From Meandrina meandrites (lineage: Eukaryota > Cnidaria > Anthozoa > Scleractinia > Meandrinidae), in NCBI GenBank assembly GCA_963693305.1, contig OY855903.1:21339755-21403754 (forward strand): a stretch of DNA of 64,000 nucleotides, in the 5' to 3' direction. Numbering within the stretch: the stretch's first letter is position 1; each line of letters begins with the position of its first letter. The position numbers and the translations under genes were made by a program. Below, piece by piece: positions 24,575-35,480 of the stretch. Below the pieces are notes generated by a model. That model did not search any database. It was not told the origin of the DNA and saw only the letters and a program-made list of their open reading frames with translations.

Positions 24575-25028
24575 CACTCTTTTTTTGTTATAAGAACCTT
24601 GTTATAAGAACGTTGAGGCTGAGAGTTACCCAAATTTTAAGAACATGCTAAGAACATACCCCAGGCTGAGAGTCGGAGAACATCTTTATTTTGCCCATTT
24701 GTTTTAATATTTTGTAAAATGAGCAGTATAAATAAATGCAAAACTGTGGTCTAACAGTAGTTAACTGAATGCTTAAAAGGAATTTGTCCGCGGCACCAGA
24801 TCACAGGGAGCAGGCCGCGCAAGCATGTCAAGAGCAACTTGATACACCGCATTCGGCGAACAAAGCTGTTCGATACGTTTTCTGGTTTCGTCTGCATTGA
24901 TTTAATGAAATACTATGGTATGGAACTTAAGAACGTCTTAAGAACATTTTCAGCCTCAAATCGTGAAAAAAATAAGAACGCTCAGCCTCGGCCCCAAAAT
25001 TAGACGTTCTTATATAAAAAAAAGAGTG
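24575..25028. mobile_element. MITE with CACTCTTTTTTT ends and TA target duplication
   Basis: The element starts CACTCTTTTTTTG and ends with the reverse complement of CACTCTTTTTTTT, flanked by TA. Inside both ends are TATAAGAACGT and GAGGCTGAG motifs in inverted orientation. The homologous block in intron 2 of unit E (near 57820-57840) lacks it, consistent with insertion after duplication. It has no coding capacity. Confidence 0.8.
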
Positions 25029-25418
25029 TATCTCACATATGACGTTTGTCGTCGGGCAAATCTCAACTAATCGAGTCTTTTATCAGGTCAAGTAGTGTGT
25101 TTCTGGCAAATCTCGGTTTTGGACTGAGTCTTGCTTATAATTTGTAGATAAGATATACACGTTCGTGGACAAATAAACTCCGTATCTTTGCGAAATTACA
25201 CTGAAATGAGAAGAGCACAAATTAAACGCTAAATTTTCATTATGTAAAAATCTGGAGATAAACTCCTTTGTGTGGCTCTGCTCCGGCCCGGGTGCTCCGG
25301 CAATTACTGTTGAAACGAATCAACGACGAATGTTACTCGAAAGAAATTAAATTTCCTGCAAGCGTTCTCGAAAGTAAAAAATAAACTTTTAACGCGCTTG
25401 CTTTCGTGACATGCTTCT

Positions 25419-25535
25419 GATGTGTGGAATAGGGCCAAGTTCTCGCCTTGCTACCCTCGCGATGAAAGTAGGCGGGGCGGTAGAAGAAAGTGGGCGGGGT
25501 AGCGAAGGCAAAAACTTGGCCCTATTCCACACATC
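25419..25535. repeat. Foldback repeat, 117 bp
   Basis: GATGTGTGGAATAGGGCCAA at the left is the exact reverse complement of TTGGCCCTATTCCACACATC at the right. Pairing continues inward through GCCTT.GCTACCC with few mismatches. It looks like a small foldback MITE. Confidence 0.88.
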
Positions 25536-25806
25536 GATGGCGTGCGTGGTACAACTTTTGCTTCACGATTTTACCGCGATGATACCCGAACACGTTACGT
25601 CATCGCTGTAAAGGCTTTAGAAATCTTTCAGAAAACATATTTTTAGTTCACACGCACGTAAAGCCCTGTTATTGTGACATCACAATACCCATACCTCCTT
25701 CGGGCATTACCCGCGACACACTTGCTGGCGTTCAGTGATGAAGCGTCATCATTACTTAACGAATCCATGCGGCTCTGTTCGACTGTTCGAGCAAATCGAG
25801 ATTTTA

Positions 25807-25976
25807 CAGGGGCGGATCCAGAAAAGTCAGAAAGAGGGCGCCGAAAAAATTTTCGGGGACAGCGTATGATTGCATAATACTGCTCAAAGGACGGTTGGTT
25901 ATAACAGTTTTTAGAATAAATCCAAGGGAAAAGGGAGGTTAGCGGCCCCCACGGCCCTCCCCCTAAATCCGCCCAT
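25807..25976. mobile_element. CAGGGGCGGATCCAG-type MITE, 170 bp
   Basis: The left end CAGGGGCGGATCCAG pairs with the right end, which reads CATGGGCGGATTTAG in reverse complement. It is related to the two shorter copies beside units A and B. Non-coding. Confidence 0.65.
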
Positions 25977-27120
25977 GTATTTTGACTGTAACTACATTCT
26001 TTATATGTACCCGCAACCTTCAATGATTGCCTTCTCGGCGAAAGACCTGCGGGGGCGATTAACAGCGTAGAAATTTAATTTGTACAACTAATCTAAAGGG
26101 TCCTAAAAGATAGTAAAATACTAGCGTACTAGAGCAGAGCCAGTAATTGACACTAACCTATGCAGGTAAACGGCGTCCGTTCATCAATGTAATGATCGCT
26201 GACTGAAGATATTCCTCAGTATAAATTACCAGATTTACAGCTAAAAAGCTGAAGCCGAGGCTAAAGCAATTCACCACTAACTATATCAATAAAGATAAAA
26301 AAAAGTACTTACAATTTGTTTTAACTGTTATGGGTGTATCACTCGCCTGTAGTCCACAAATGAACTGAAGGGATGAACGCGATGTGTAAGAAGATATTTT
26401 GTTTTTTTATAAGCGCAAGTTCGTTCTTGCCAAGTTCTTGTCAGAACATGACTGTAAACTAAGATAAACTAATTTTAAAACTTCCAGATGATTGGTTGTT
26501 GTTCACTTCTACATTATCCCATGACCTGACAGTCTATTTGAATATTCTTAATAACAATGCAGGCCCGTAGCCAAGATTTTTCATGGCCTCCGGCACTTAA
26601 TCCCGAGCGCAGCAGGCGCGAGAACGTAATGGGGTGCGGAGTTATCCTCCCCCAGGAAATTTTGAAAAAAATGGTTAGACAGCATTTCATGCGTTTTGAA
26701 GACAGTTGGTTAGGAAACAAGGCAGGTAAAAGTGAAGGACATTAGGTAGAATGTATCACTGAAATTAACCTAAAATCACACAATATGTTCCAAAATATAC
26801 CACACGAATCTACAAATGGTGGCCTTCAATCCAAAGGACCATATTGAATGTAAATAGTCGAAGCACAGAAATACAATTTCCCTTAATATATTTATTTATT
26901 TGTTTATTTATTTATTTATTGCGAGGGGTGAGGAGCTTTAAGCTTTTAAGCTTTAAAAGGGCGTTGCTTGTAGTAATCCGTTCTTTCTTAATGCTGACCA
27001 TCCTAATCGAATCCTAAACCGTTGGCTTTTCGGTTTATTATCAATTTGCGTCTTCAGTGTTTTCTAAATTATTATTTTCGAGGTTTCCTTTCTCTTCGAA
27101 TTTTGAACATCGCAAAGTTA

Positions 27121-27360
27121 ACGCCCCGTCCACACTAATCCGGAGAAATTTGAAAATGCATCTTTTTTCTCCGGTTTGACCAACCGTCCTGTCCACACTA
27201 AAACGGTGATTTTGGTCACCGAAAACAAAACTTTTCGAAACGGTCTCCAGAATGGAACGGAGAAATTTGAAAACGCCAGCTAGGTGGTGTAGTGTGGACG
27301 ACTGAAAACGGAACTTTTCGAAAACGCTGACGTCAAATGGCCATGTGATCTCTGTCATAG
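27121..27360. repeat. GTCCACACTAATCCGG repeat, inverted partner near 30258-30330
   Basis: The segment opens CGTCCACACTAATCCGGAG and carries several GAAAACG and GTCCACACTA motifs. Near 30258-30280 the reverse complement ATCCGGATTAGTGTGGACGG occurs, followed by more GAAAACGAT motifs. The two may be the ends of one large, internally invaded element, or two copies of a dispersed repeat. The open frame on the minus strand here comes from these repeats. Confidence 0.55.
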
Positions 27361-27638
27361 TCCCCTCTCGATAAAAGCAGGCTCCTGATACAAGTTAAAA
27401 CTTGTTCATATAACGCATAGTTAGTTTCATAACCCGTCCCCTCTACTAACTATGTATAACGATAAAAAAATGAAAAGTAATTTGAGCAAAACGCTTCCCC
27501 GTGTTTGCTTCCCCCATCCCCCTTCACGGGGTAGAGTTAGTGAGTGCAGAGTCTCTGCAGAGTCCCAATCGGGTCGCCCACTACCTCTCGGAACGAGTTA
27601 CTTCATTGGTTAAGCGGGCGAATGAAAATAGGACAATA

Positions 27639-27769
27639 AAATGACTTTTTGAGGGAATATTGTTTATTTGCGCCCGCGTAGTGTAATTTGCGGCCCGAGC
27701 GCGAAGCGCAAGGGCCGCAAATGACACTACAAGGGAGCAAATAAACAATATTCCCGAAAAAAGTCATTT
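27639..27769. repeat. Long imperfect palindrome, 131 bp
   Basis: AAATGACTTTTTGAGGGAAT pairs with the right arm that ends AAAAAAGTCATTT; the inner part pairs GTAGTGTAATTTGCGGCCC with GGGCCGCAAATGACACTAC. It has a GC-rich loop (GAGCGCGAAGCGCAA). GCGGCCCG and ATTTGCGGCCCGC recur near 28370-28410, so it is probably the terminal structure of the element that runs on to 28462. Confidence 0.85.
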
Positions 27770-27775
27770 AATTAT

Positions 27776-28462
27776 CATTATTATCAATATACAAGGCCAA
27801 ATAACATCCAGATATAAGCTGAAACTAACACATTTAATGAGCTTTACATGTTCAATAGTTCAAGTACTTCGCGTTGAAAATTTTGTGCTATGCTACACTG
27901 AGGCCCATGTATTGTATGGGTGTAGTTAAAAAGAGCTGCTGTGTCTCTGAAAATGAGTGGATAATAATAATTTACGAACTTACATTTTCCAGTTGAGCCT
28001 CGGCGTAAAATCCTCGCAATGCTTCAGCTAATTTAGCTCGACCCGAGAAACACAAAATGAAGTGAACCGTTGTTTTGTTGTGTTTCGTTTCTCGTAAGAC
28101 AACAAGAAGTTGCTCTCTTTATATCTTCCCCTTGTGCTTTCGCTTCTTCATCCGAATTTTTAGCTGCATTTTGTCCCATTCATAACAAATAGGCTTTGAT
28201 TTTTCTTTTCGAACACTATTCGCTCAGCGAGAAACTGTTCGAGACTTTTTTTACTTTAAAACTTGCTGTACGCACCTAAATGTTTTTCCCGCGTCATTAA
28301 ACGTGACCTGATTGGTTAATATTCATCGGATGATGAACCGAGAACCAATCAGCTGCAGGGCCGTTAATGCATTAACGGCCCGCTAGGAGTCATTTGCGGC
28401 CCGCAAAGCGCGTGTTTTCAAGAGGGCGGTTTTCAATTTGGCCGCGTATATTGATAATAATA
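27776..28462. mobile_element. TIR-bounded segment, 687 bp
   Basis: TTATTATCAATATACAAGGCC at the left mirrors GGCCGCGTATATTGATAATAA at the right with three mismatches. The interior has no long frame and ends in GCGGCCCGC-rich DNA related to the adjacent palindrome. The exact borders of the original element, with or without the palindrome at 27639, are unclear. Confidence 0.5.
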
Positions 28463-28959
28463 GAGGTTCTAGAGAGGTAGTGTCTTAAAGTCCCAATCTC
28501 ATGATCACCTGTCACCCGCACGAGGGCGCTCCGACAGGCTCATTAATGCGAATAGCATTATATAAGAGTTGTTCAACTCTATTGAGAAACAAGAGATATT
28601 GAAGATTTAATGTAGTTTTAAAATTAGAATTTGAAGTTAAAAATTAGTAAAACATTTTGGATTTTTATGACGTGTTATGGCTTCCGCTGGCCCCCGCTAT
28701 TGTTTGGAAACTTCCAAACAATAACAGCCATAAAAATCCAAACTGGCGGCGCGCTGGAAATTTGAAAGCCATAAACTTTTCTATTTATTGTTATTATTAA
28801 ATGTTTTTTCTCCCTTGACCTGTAAAATTTGGAAATAAGGAATAATTTAAAACAATATAACTTAATTATCCCAAGAGTGGAGATTCCCGTTAAACCTCTC
28901 AAAATTTCACTCCGCCTTAATTAGGAGTACAATAATTAACAATTATTCTTTGAAATCGA

Positions 28960-29026
28960 GGTGAATAGTGGCAGAATATTTACCGAGCCGCGTAGCGGCG
29001 AGGTAAATATTCTGCCGCTATTCACC
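28960..29026. repeat. Hairpin with 25-bp arms, AATTAACAATTA family
   Basis: GGTGAATAGTGGCAGAATAT pairs with the right arm through GCTATTCACC with one mismatch; the inner GCCGC and GCGGC pair too. AATTAACAATTA lies just upstream, as at 17837 and 30384. Non-coding. Confidence 0.85.
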
Positions 29027-30383
29027 GAGATTGAAAAGCATACTTGTTTTAGTATATACACACGAAGTGATCTCAAAACAGACAATCTAGACATTTTCAA
29101 AAGGAAACCTATGAAAGGCAATTTTATTGACGTCTAATTTGACGTCTCAATTCATGCGTGAAACACGTACAAAACTATTTACAGATTCTTTTAACATGGC
29201 AAATACACAATCTTCGATAAAATCCTCGTCAAAATGGTCCTTTTACACAGTTCAAATCGGCAACTTTAATCGAAAGTCTGCTTGGAAATCGATTACTGAT
29301 CAAACAAAGTTTTCGAAGTTATCGAGAAAGGCTTGTTGTTTGGCTCGTTGCGAAGGTGCCTGTCAATGGCGGCTCGAATTGAGGTGAGTGTTGCCTTGTT
29401 GTAATATGACCTGTCTTGTTTTCTCGCGGAGATATAAAACTTCAATTCTTCTTTTTCTATTTCCTCGATTTCGGTGAGAAATTCGCTCTGTCAGGCAAAC
29501 CAGTCTACAAAAATACTCGTAATGAGACAAATTGTAGTCGTGAAGATTAATTGCTGCCTATTTAGCAATAGGTCGAATTGATCACAGTAATTATCTCGAT
29601 AAACAAACTGAAAAACACTTGTTTGCAAAACATGACTTCTTCACTTATCTTTAAAAACTTTTAGGCCAAAGTTCGTTGCCTTCTTGGTGTTTTCTGGCTC
29701 GCTGTCGTCTTTTATTTTCACTATTTTTGATTCTGAAACGCTAGCGAAACGCGAGTTTACGCCAGCCATTTTGTTTTATGTTCTGTGTTATGGGATAATG
29801 CATTATCCACTCGGTAGCGAGTGAATAATGCGGCATTAGCCCGAGATAGCGGACCAATCAGATTGCTGGAATAGCCAAGATCACTGAGTGTGTATATACT
29901 AACTCTCAATGCACGTGAGTTCTAAATGTTGTTACAATTCTTTCGTCGTTCTCTGTCAACGTGACAGTCGCGTATGATGTGCTATAAAACAATATTGTCT
30001 CTTATTCTGCGTGAAAAAATGCCGTTAACAGACAGCACACGCAAGACCGTACAACCAAACCTGTTTATTACTTCTATACGTATTTCGTTGCTACACTGTT
30101 GAAGCTTGATATTTTGCCCCTTCCTCTACACCTCTAGTCTATGCCAACTAAATCCTAATTAATGAGCTACAGTGACCGTGCAATACAATAATGCATAAAG
30201 CTTAATTACCCAGCACGAGACACATGTTCGCCTTAATTTCGTTTCGTTTTCAAATTTTTATCCGGATTAGTGTGGACGGTGAAAATATTGAAAACGATAC
30301 GAAAACGATGGTGTGGACATTTTTAACAAGTTGAAGTCCCTAAATATAAACCCGTGGACTTAGTCATAAGTATTCCTCTAATT

Positions 30384-30490
30384 AACAATTAGATTATGAG
30401 CTCGAGATTTCTATGAGGTGATAGTTGATGAGGCCGCAGGCCGAATCAACTATCACCTCATAGAAATTGAGAGCGAATAATCTAATTGTT
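30384..30490. repeat. Palindrome with about 46-bp arms, AATTAACAATTA family
   Basis: AACAATTAGATTATGAGCTC on the left and its near reverse complement at the right end, plus perfect pairing of TTTCTATGAGGTGATAGTTG, give a strong hairpin with few mismatches. The loop is GGCCGCAGGCC-like. It carries the same AATTAACAATTA lead-in as the hairpins at 17837 and 28960. Confidence 0.85.
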
Positions 30491-31660
30491 TTAGTAGAAT
30501 TCTGACTGAAATAAACGCAAATAATGGTTTCTAATTATTTTCCTACGCATTATCGAACTTAACGTTTTAACAAAATCGCACGCATTGAATTGTCCTTGGT
30601 AAATTTGCAGTTGTTTATGCACGTGTACCCGTTTTTCAATAATTTCAAGCTTTTAAAGTCAAGAAACCGCTAATGTCCTTCTTTTAGTCTTCTCGAGAAT
30701 TTTATTATCCATTTACATTTAAACTTCCTTCCAAAACTTCGGGAAAACGATAAAAAACGTCGCATTTTGTGGACGACCTTCGGCAACTACACACTAATGG
30801 CTGATAGTGTTCAATAGCTCAGCCAATCACATTGCAGCATTTGCATTAGTGTACTAGTAGAATTCTACTAATAATGGTTATAGATTGTAGGCTGAAACCA
30901 AATTCGTGCAAATTTTATATCGCACTCCTTAGCATCGAGAACCAATCAAAACACGAAGCAAGTGCGGGAAACGTGTGTGAGCGAGTCACGATTGGTTTTG
31001 ATTGAAACTGGCTAAATATCGCTCTACGCGAGCTTCTCAGACCGAGTATGCGCAACACTTATTGGGAGTTACAAGGCCTTGCCGTGTATTTGCCAGATAA
31101 ACATCATGATGTTGACCGTTTGGAAATTCGATTCAACGAAAGCGGTTTTGGATCCACGTATTCCGATGCTTAAGCACCGCGCGATTTAGCAAACTGCTTC
31201 GACTTGTTATTTCCATTGAAATACGATGTTCTAGAGCTTGTTTTTTTCTCATTGGAAAGAAAAGTAATCGCCAAAAAGCATCTTAGCTGAATACAGTCGG
31301 ACTCCATGGAAATCACGAGTGAAGAAAAAAAGCAATCAAACCTAAACTACTTTAGCGATCTGTTTGCATAACTATTCTAATTCTATAAAAACGTTTAAAA
31401 CAGATCTAAAATGTTAAAAAATAGAAACGATTGAATTTTCGACTGCCTTCTGCGGTCTTCTTCAGAGAAATGACTCTGCAAATATGCATGCTAAGACGGT
31501 ATTGTTGGTTGTCCCCTACACAGTAGGGAGGTAACCAGTGACAACAACCCTTTCAGTTACTCAGTGCTCGAAATTAAGATAAATGTATCCATATATATAC
31601 TTCAATCACAAATGAACTGCACGCTGATAAAAACAACTCGTAATACTTAAGCAATCAAAT

Positions 31661-31831
31661 AGGCCATTTTCGTATTCTCGGTATCGAACTGGAACTAGCT
31701 TGCAATGGAGGCTAATGCGGGCAAATCTTTTCTTATGCAAATGAGATGAAGGTGTTTTTAATGACATTCCCCCGCATTAGCCTCCATTGCACGCTAGTTC
31801 CAGTTCAAAACCGAGAATACGAAAATGTCCT
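31661..31831. mobile_element. Foldback MITE (171 bp), absent from the paralogous site
   Basis: The left arm AGGCCATTTTCGTATTCTCG and the reverse complement of the right arm (AGGACATTTTCGTATTCTCG) match over about 61 bp with four differences. The duplicate flank near 18370 reads TCAAATTCAGTTGCG without the element, while here TCAAAT and ATTCAGTTGCG flank it. This gives a 2-bp AT target duplication and a clean empty site. Confidence 0.9.
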
Positions 31832-32403
31832 ATTCAGTTGCGCTTTCAGTCTCGTCATTTCACTTGCCATAGTTGCCGCTTTTATTGCAGACAACGTGAC
31901 GTACAAATAATAGTTTTCTAAGATACAAAAACACCAAGAAGTAACTATTGGCAAAAAACCCCCACAAGGTTAGGGCGGTTAAGACTGAGAAAAATTAAGA
32001 CAGTTTACGAAAACAAATTTAAACAAAATTGGCCAATATTTTTAATATGCGTCGCCCTGACGTAGCCCCTTTAACAGACCACAGGATATTGGAAGTAAGG
32101 CCCAATAGCCATACATATCAGTATAGATCATCCAAGCCTAACCTAACCATGTACTTTTGTCCATCAAAAACGCTTTAAAATATTGACATTGTTCCGTCAA
32201 ATCTTGATCTCCGTATTGTTTTTTGTTTCAAGCTTTTTTTCATTTTCAACTAGTATTTCATTTCTCCTTGGTTCTTCATTAGTTTCTCTATTCGTCCCAT
32301 TATATCGTAGATAAAATATTGCATCTCTTTCTAGGGTTGCGAAAAAAGTTGCGAAAGTAGATGCGAAGTTGGAAAGTTGCGTAAACAACAACAGCACAAA
32401 ACA

Positions 32404-32511
32404 CAGGGGCGGATCCAGGCTTTTTCTTAGGAGCGGGTGCACCACCTAATTTTTTTTGCAGAATGCCAATTGTATTAGAAAGCCTGCACCCTCTCCCTGG
32501 ATCCATCCCTG
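32404..32511. mobile_element. Short CAGGGGCGGATCCAG-type MITE beside unit B
   Basis: The left end CAGGGGCGGATCCAGG and right end CTGGATCCATCCCTG match as inverted repeats. It is orthologous in position to the copy at 18939-19032 and was carried along with the duplicated flank. Confidence 0.65.
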
Positions 32512-32590
32512 AAACATATCAGGAAAAATTAAACAAAACAAAACAAAACAAAACAGACAAACACCCATATCTTTTTTAATACTCCTGCCT

Positions 32591-32596
32591 TTTATT
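32591..32596 (-). terminator. Polyadenylation signal of unit B
   Basis: TTTATT on the plus strand reads AATAAA on the coding strand, about 125 bases past the stop codon, in the same AATAAAAGGCAGGA context as unit A. Confidence 0.65.
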
Positions 32597-32717
32597 TAAC
32601 ATCAGCAAATGACAAAGCACACCCAATAACCAGAGGAACCACTTGTTATATAATTAAGCAATTTATTACAGTCCCATTATAAGCATTTATGTAGGAATGG
32701 TTGTTTAGTCTCGAGAC

Positions 32718-34917
32718 CTAAGCCTGAGGTTTGGGAACTTCTTCAACAAAGATCCGGGACACTGAATTCCAGCCTGTGTATACATCGGCATTTCCACTGT
32801 TATGACTTGCACAATTACCGACCCAGAATCCCACGCGCACCTTGCCATTGTGGATGTTTTTGCAGTGCCCCTCAATATGGCGGACACGGTGGGGATTTTC
32901 AGACTTTGATGCCAGGTAAACAATGCCGTCAATTGGCAGGGGAGCTGCACATTCAGCACCGTTCAAAGTGAAGTACCAGCGTTTGCAGCATCCGGCACAG
33001 TTAGTGATTCTAAGAACACCAGTCCAGTAAACATGCAGGGATGTGTCAGAAAAGTTCTTGTTGAACACACAATCCTGTGGAAAGTAACGATAAAAAAGTT
33101 TTAATAAATAAAACAAAAGTCAGTTTGCGAGAAATGGGATAAGTAAGAAAGAGCATTTTGCCGCCTCGAGTTGTAAGTCCATTTTCCGTGTTTAAGAGTT
33201 AGCTGCCTCGCTTCCATGCATTTTTGAAGTTGCTCACTTTTATTAACATCCTTACTTCCATGTTTACTTACAGTGCACAGTCAAACAAAACTTTTAATCC
33301 TTATAATTCACCTTGATCAGACCGTTGTCTCTGTCGTCATTCATGTCTTTCCATGCGCACTCTTTCCAGTTCTTATAAGACATCGCACCAGGAGTCCAAG
33401 GGATTCCACTTGTTCCACTCTCTCCGCGCTGCCCCTTTTGGCCGGGAGGACCCTGGACTCCAGGTTCTCCTTTAGCACCATCCTTTCCATTGATACCAGG
33501 AGTTCCTTTGGGACCTGGAGGTCCCTGGGGTCCAGTCTTCCCTGGGCTACCCTGGTCACCTTTGGCTCCTTCACGGCCATCACGGCCATCACGGCCTGGT
33601 GGCCCGGGACACCCAGGCTTTCCGTGCATACCAGGGATACCACCATAACAGAAAGGAGGAGGCTGCTGTTTTGGAATAATAAAAGAGTAATGAACTACAC
33701 AGCATGAAAACATAACTTAACGGCTGTGGTAAAGCTTTCACCGCGGTCAAACGTCTGAGGCTGTTTTTGTTCTCTAATTTCGAGAGAAATCATTCACGTT
33801 AACGTGGAAGCATCAGTAAGGATATGTAAAATAGCTGCTGAGGATAAATATATTTTTTCAGTTCCCTCAAGCGGGATTCTTTTCTTTTAAATGCTCCGCA
33901 CCAGAACAAAATTGCTTTGACAATGGCGCCGACAGTCGGCATTTCGCCGTTTTCACACTAAGAACTATTTTAGTAAAGTTCCAAACAATTTAGTAAACCA
34001 GGAGAATACGTGTTGAGTATCAAACTTTGAACAGTGAAAATGAAAACCTTATCTTTGAAGTAGTTTTCTTATTTTTAACGTTTTACTGCGGTGAAAAGTA
34101 AAGCTGGCGTAAGTTTGGAATTTAATCAGCTTTACGTTACCTTTACATTTTTTAAAGCTGACCTTTAAACCAGCTTTACACTCGTGTTTAAAGATTGCTT
34201 AAAGAGACTAAAACTTTTAAGCGAACGTACTTTACGTTGACGCTTAAAGTTTCTTAAATGCCACATTTACGCAACGTTTATGCACGGTAGCGTAAATATC
34301 GGTTTAACGACCTTTAACAACATTCAATCGATAGCCTAAAGTTGGATAACCAACTTTTAAGAGATTTAAGCCACCTTTAATTCTACGGAAATCTCCATTT
34401 TCGTGCTGTGCTATTGATGAGAAAGTCAGTACAGACAGATGTCTTGGCAACGTCAGGTGAAAATACGAAATTTGTTGCATATTAGATTTCATGAATTTTT
34501 CATCCATCCAATCTCGCTTTCCACTCCATAAATCGAAGGCTGTCGGCGCTTCTTTGCTTTTCCACATTTTAGGTTTTGGCTTGCTTCAAGTAGAGTAGAT
34601 TCGTACTCTTATCGCCACACTGTTGCATACAATTATTAGGCAAACTTAGATAGTAAGGTAACTTGAGGAATTAATATATGTTACATTGCTTCAATCTTTA
34701 TTCTAGCTGCAAAAGTATCACACTTTATTTCACCCTGCAAGTTCGTTTGACTATTGTAAGAAATTTATATCTGGATGCAATACAAAACGACATACTGTAC
34801 CACACTGGACGATGGTTGTTTTGCAGTTTTGTTATCCCCGGTAGCACAATAAACGGCCAAGCATGACATCACAGACAACATGAAGGCCACAGAGACTTTA
34901 CTCAAAAGAAAGGCCAT
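32718..34917 (-). CDS. CTHRC1-like secreted collagen protein, unit B, 275 aa
   Basis: Phase-0 exons 34917-34801, 33665-33312 and 33074-32718. Exon 1 encodes a signal peptide ([20 protein letters not shown] then AVYCATG) and an NKT sequon. Exon 2 opens QPPPFCYGG and carries a long Gly-X-Y run ([20 protein letters not shown] onward) ending in [13 protein letters not shown]. Exon 3 is the CTHRC1 C-terminal domain with [36 protein letters not shown] and [17 protein letters not shown], a close match to vertebrate CTHRC1. One Gly position of the collagen stalk is replaced (GIPWTPG), which would kink the triple helix near its C-terminal end. The exon 2 acceptor is a CAGCAG tandem, so one Gln may be alternatively included. 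The unit looks intact. Its collagen exon is D/E-like while its 3' flank is A-like. Confidence 0.92.
34080..34380. repeat. Intron 1 stretch enriched in CTTTAA/CGTAAA words
   Basis: Within intron 1 of unit B, short words such as CTTTAA, TTTAAAG, CGTAAA and AGCTTTAC recur many times in both orientations over about 300 bp. I cannot define a clean unit, so this may be decayed satellite-like DNA or low-complexity sequence. Confidence 0.3.
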
Positions 34918-35069
34918 TTCTTTTTTACGTTTTACTGCGGAGAAAGTCATAAAGATTAAATCCACTAACACTTAATTTCTAATGATGATAATAAAATAAG
35001 TGACTTAATTTAACGACATTGTTAATAATAACAAAAGCCAATTCTACAACGGACCACATTTTTAATTCT

Positions 35070-35082
35070 CAAACTGCGACAA
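35070..35082 (-). promoter_or_regulatory. Conserved upstream motif of unit B (CAAACTGCGACAA)
   Basis: The same 13 bases occur upstream of three start codons: 35070-35082 (153 bp before the B ATG), 48094-48106 (116 bp before D) and 61195-61207 (116 bp before E). Upstream sequence of B is otherwise well diverged from D and E, so retention suggests a promoter or 5' UTR element. On the coding strand it reads TTGTCGCAGTTTG. Confidence 0.45.
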
Positions 35083-35299
35083 GCAGAGTTTGTTGCAAAG
35101 ATTAGGGATTTAGAAAATCTTGATTGCTTAGTATACGTTTCGTAACCTTCCAACGGAAGAAGTCCTGGACGCAATCAAGGTGCTAATTAAAGAGCAATGT
35201 CAATCATCTTTGTCAACGATTGGATTCAAGAAATTTTTTGGGCTTTGCTCGGTAAAGTCGTCGACAAATACCATAAAAGACTCTTCTTTGAAAACGTGG

Positions 35300-35480
35300 C
35301 AAACTTCATCCTCTCGCGCGGAGACCCAGGGGCAGTTGGTGGGGACGAGGGAAAGTCGAAGCTATGCGGAAAAAAATTGGCAAAGAAAAGTTGGGGCGAT
35401 AGCGCGAAGCCCCTAAACAGCTCTCTGAATGCTGCCTTTTGATTGGGCAGAAAAAATCCTTTGTATTACTGCCCAATAGG
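35300..35480. repeat. GC-richer repeat fragment with CTGCCCAAT inverted ends
   Basis: A GC-rich patch (GGAGACCCAGGGGCAGTTGG, then GCGATAGCGCGAAGCCCC) is followed by ATTGGGCAG and CTGCCCAAT in inverted orientation at about 35440-35476. It resembles a dispersed-repeat fragment. The overlapping short open frames are not convincing genes. Confidence 0.35.

Larger units (their letters stand above)
21031..30900. other. Intergenic region between units A and B, transposon-rich
   Basis: I see no exon that I can support in this 9.9 kb. It contains a direct repeat just upstream of unit A, a local duplication with a G-rich tract, a block homologous to intron 2 of unit E (about 23940-25140), several TIR and foldback elements, and inverted copies of a GTCCACACTAATCCGG repeat at 27121 and 30285. 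Open frames such as 29127-29387 are short and lie inside repeats. Confidence 0.55.
30940..32700. repeat. Segmental duplication: 3' flank of unit B, copy of 17400-19200
   Basis: The order of matching segments is the same as at 17400-19200. The main differences are a 171-bp palindromic element at 31661-31831, present only here, and several small deletions. The shared block reaches the 3' end of the CTHRC1-like genes and includes the CAGGGG-type MITE. Confidence 0.85.

Noticed and set aside
29127..29387. 86-codon plus-strand frame in the A-B interval
   Set aside because: It lies inside repeat-derived DNA next to a long palindrome, matches no family I recognise and has no supporting exon neighbours.
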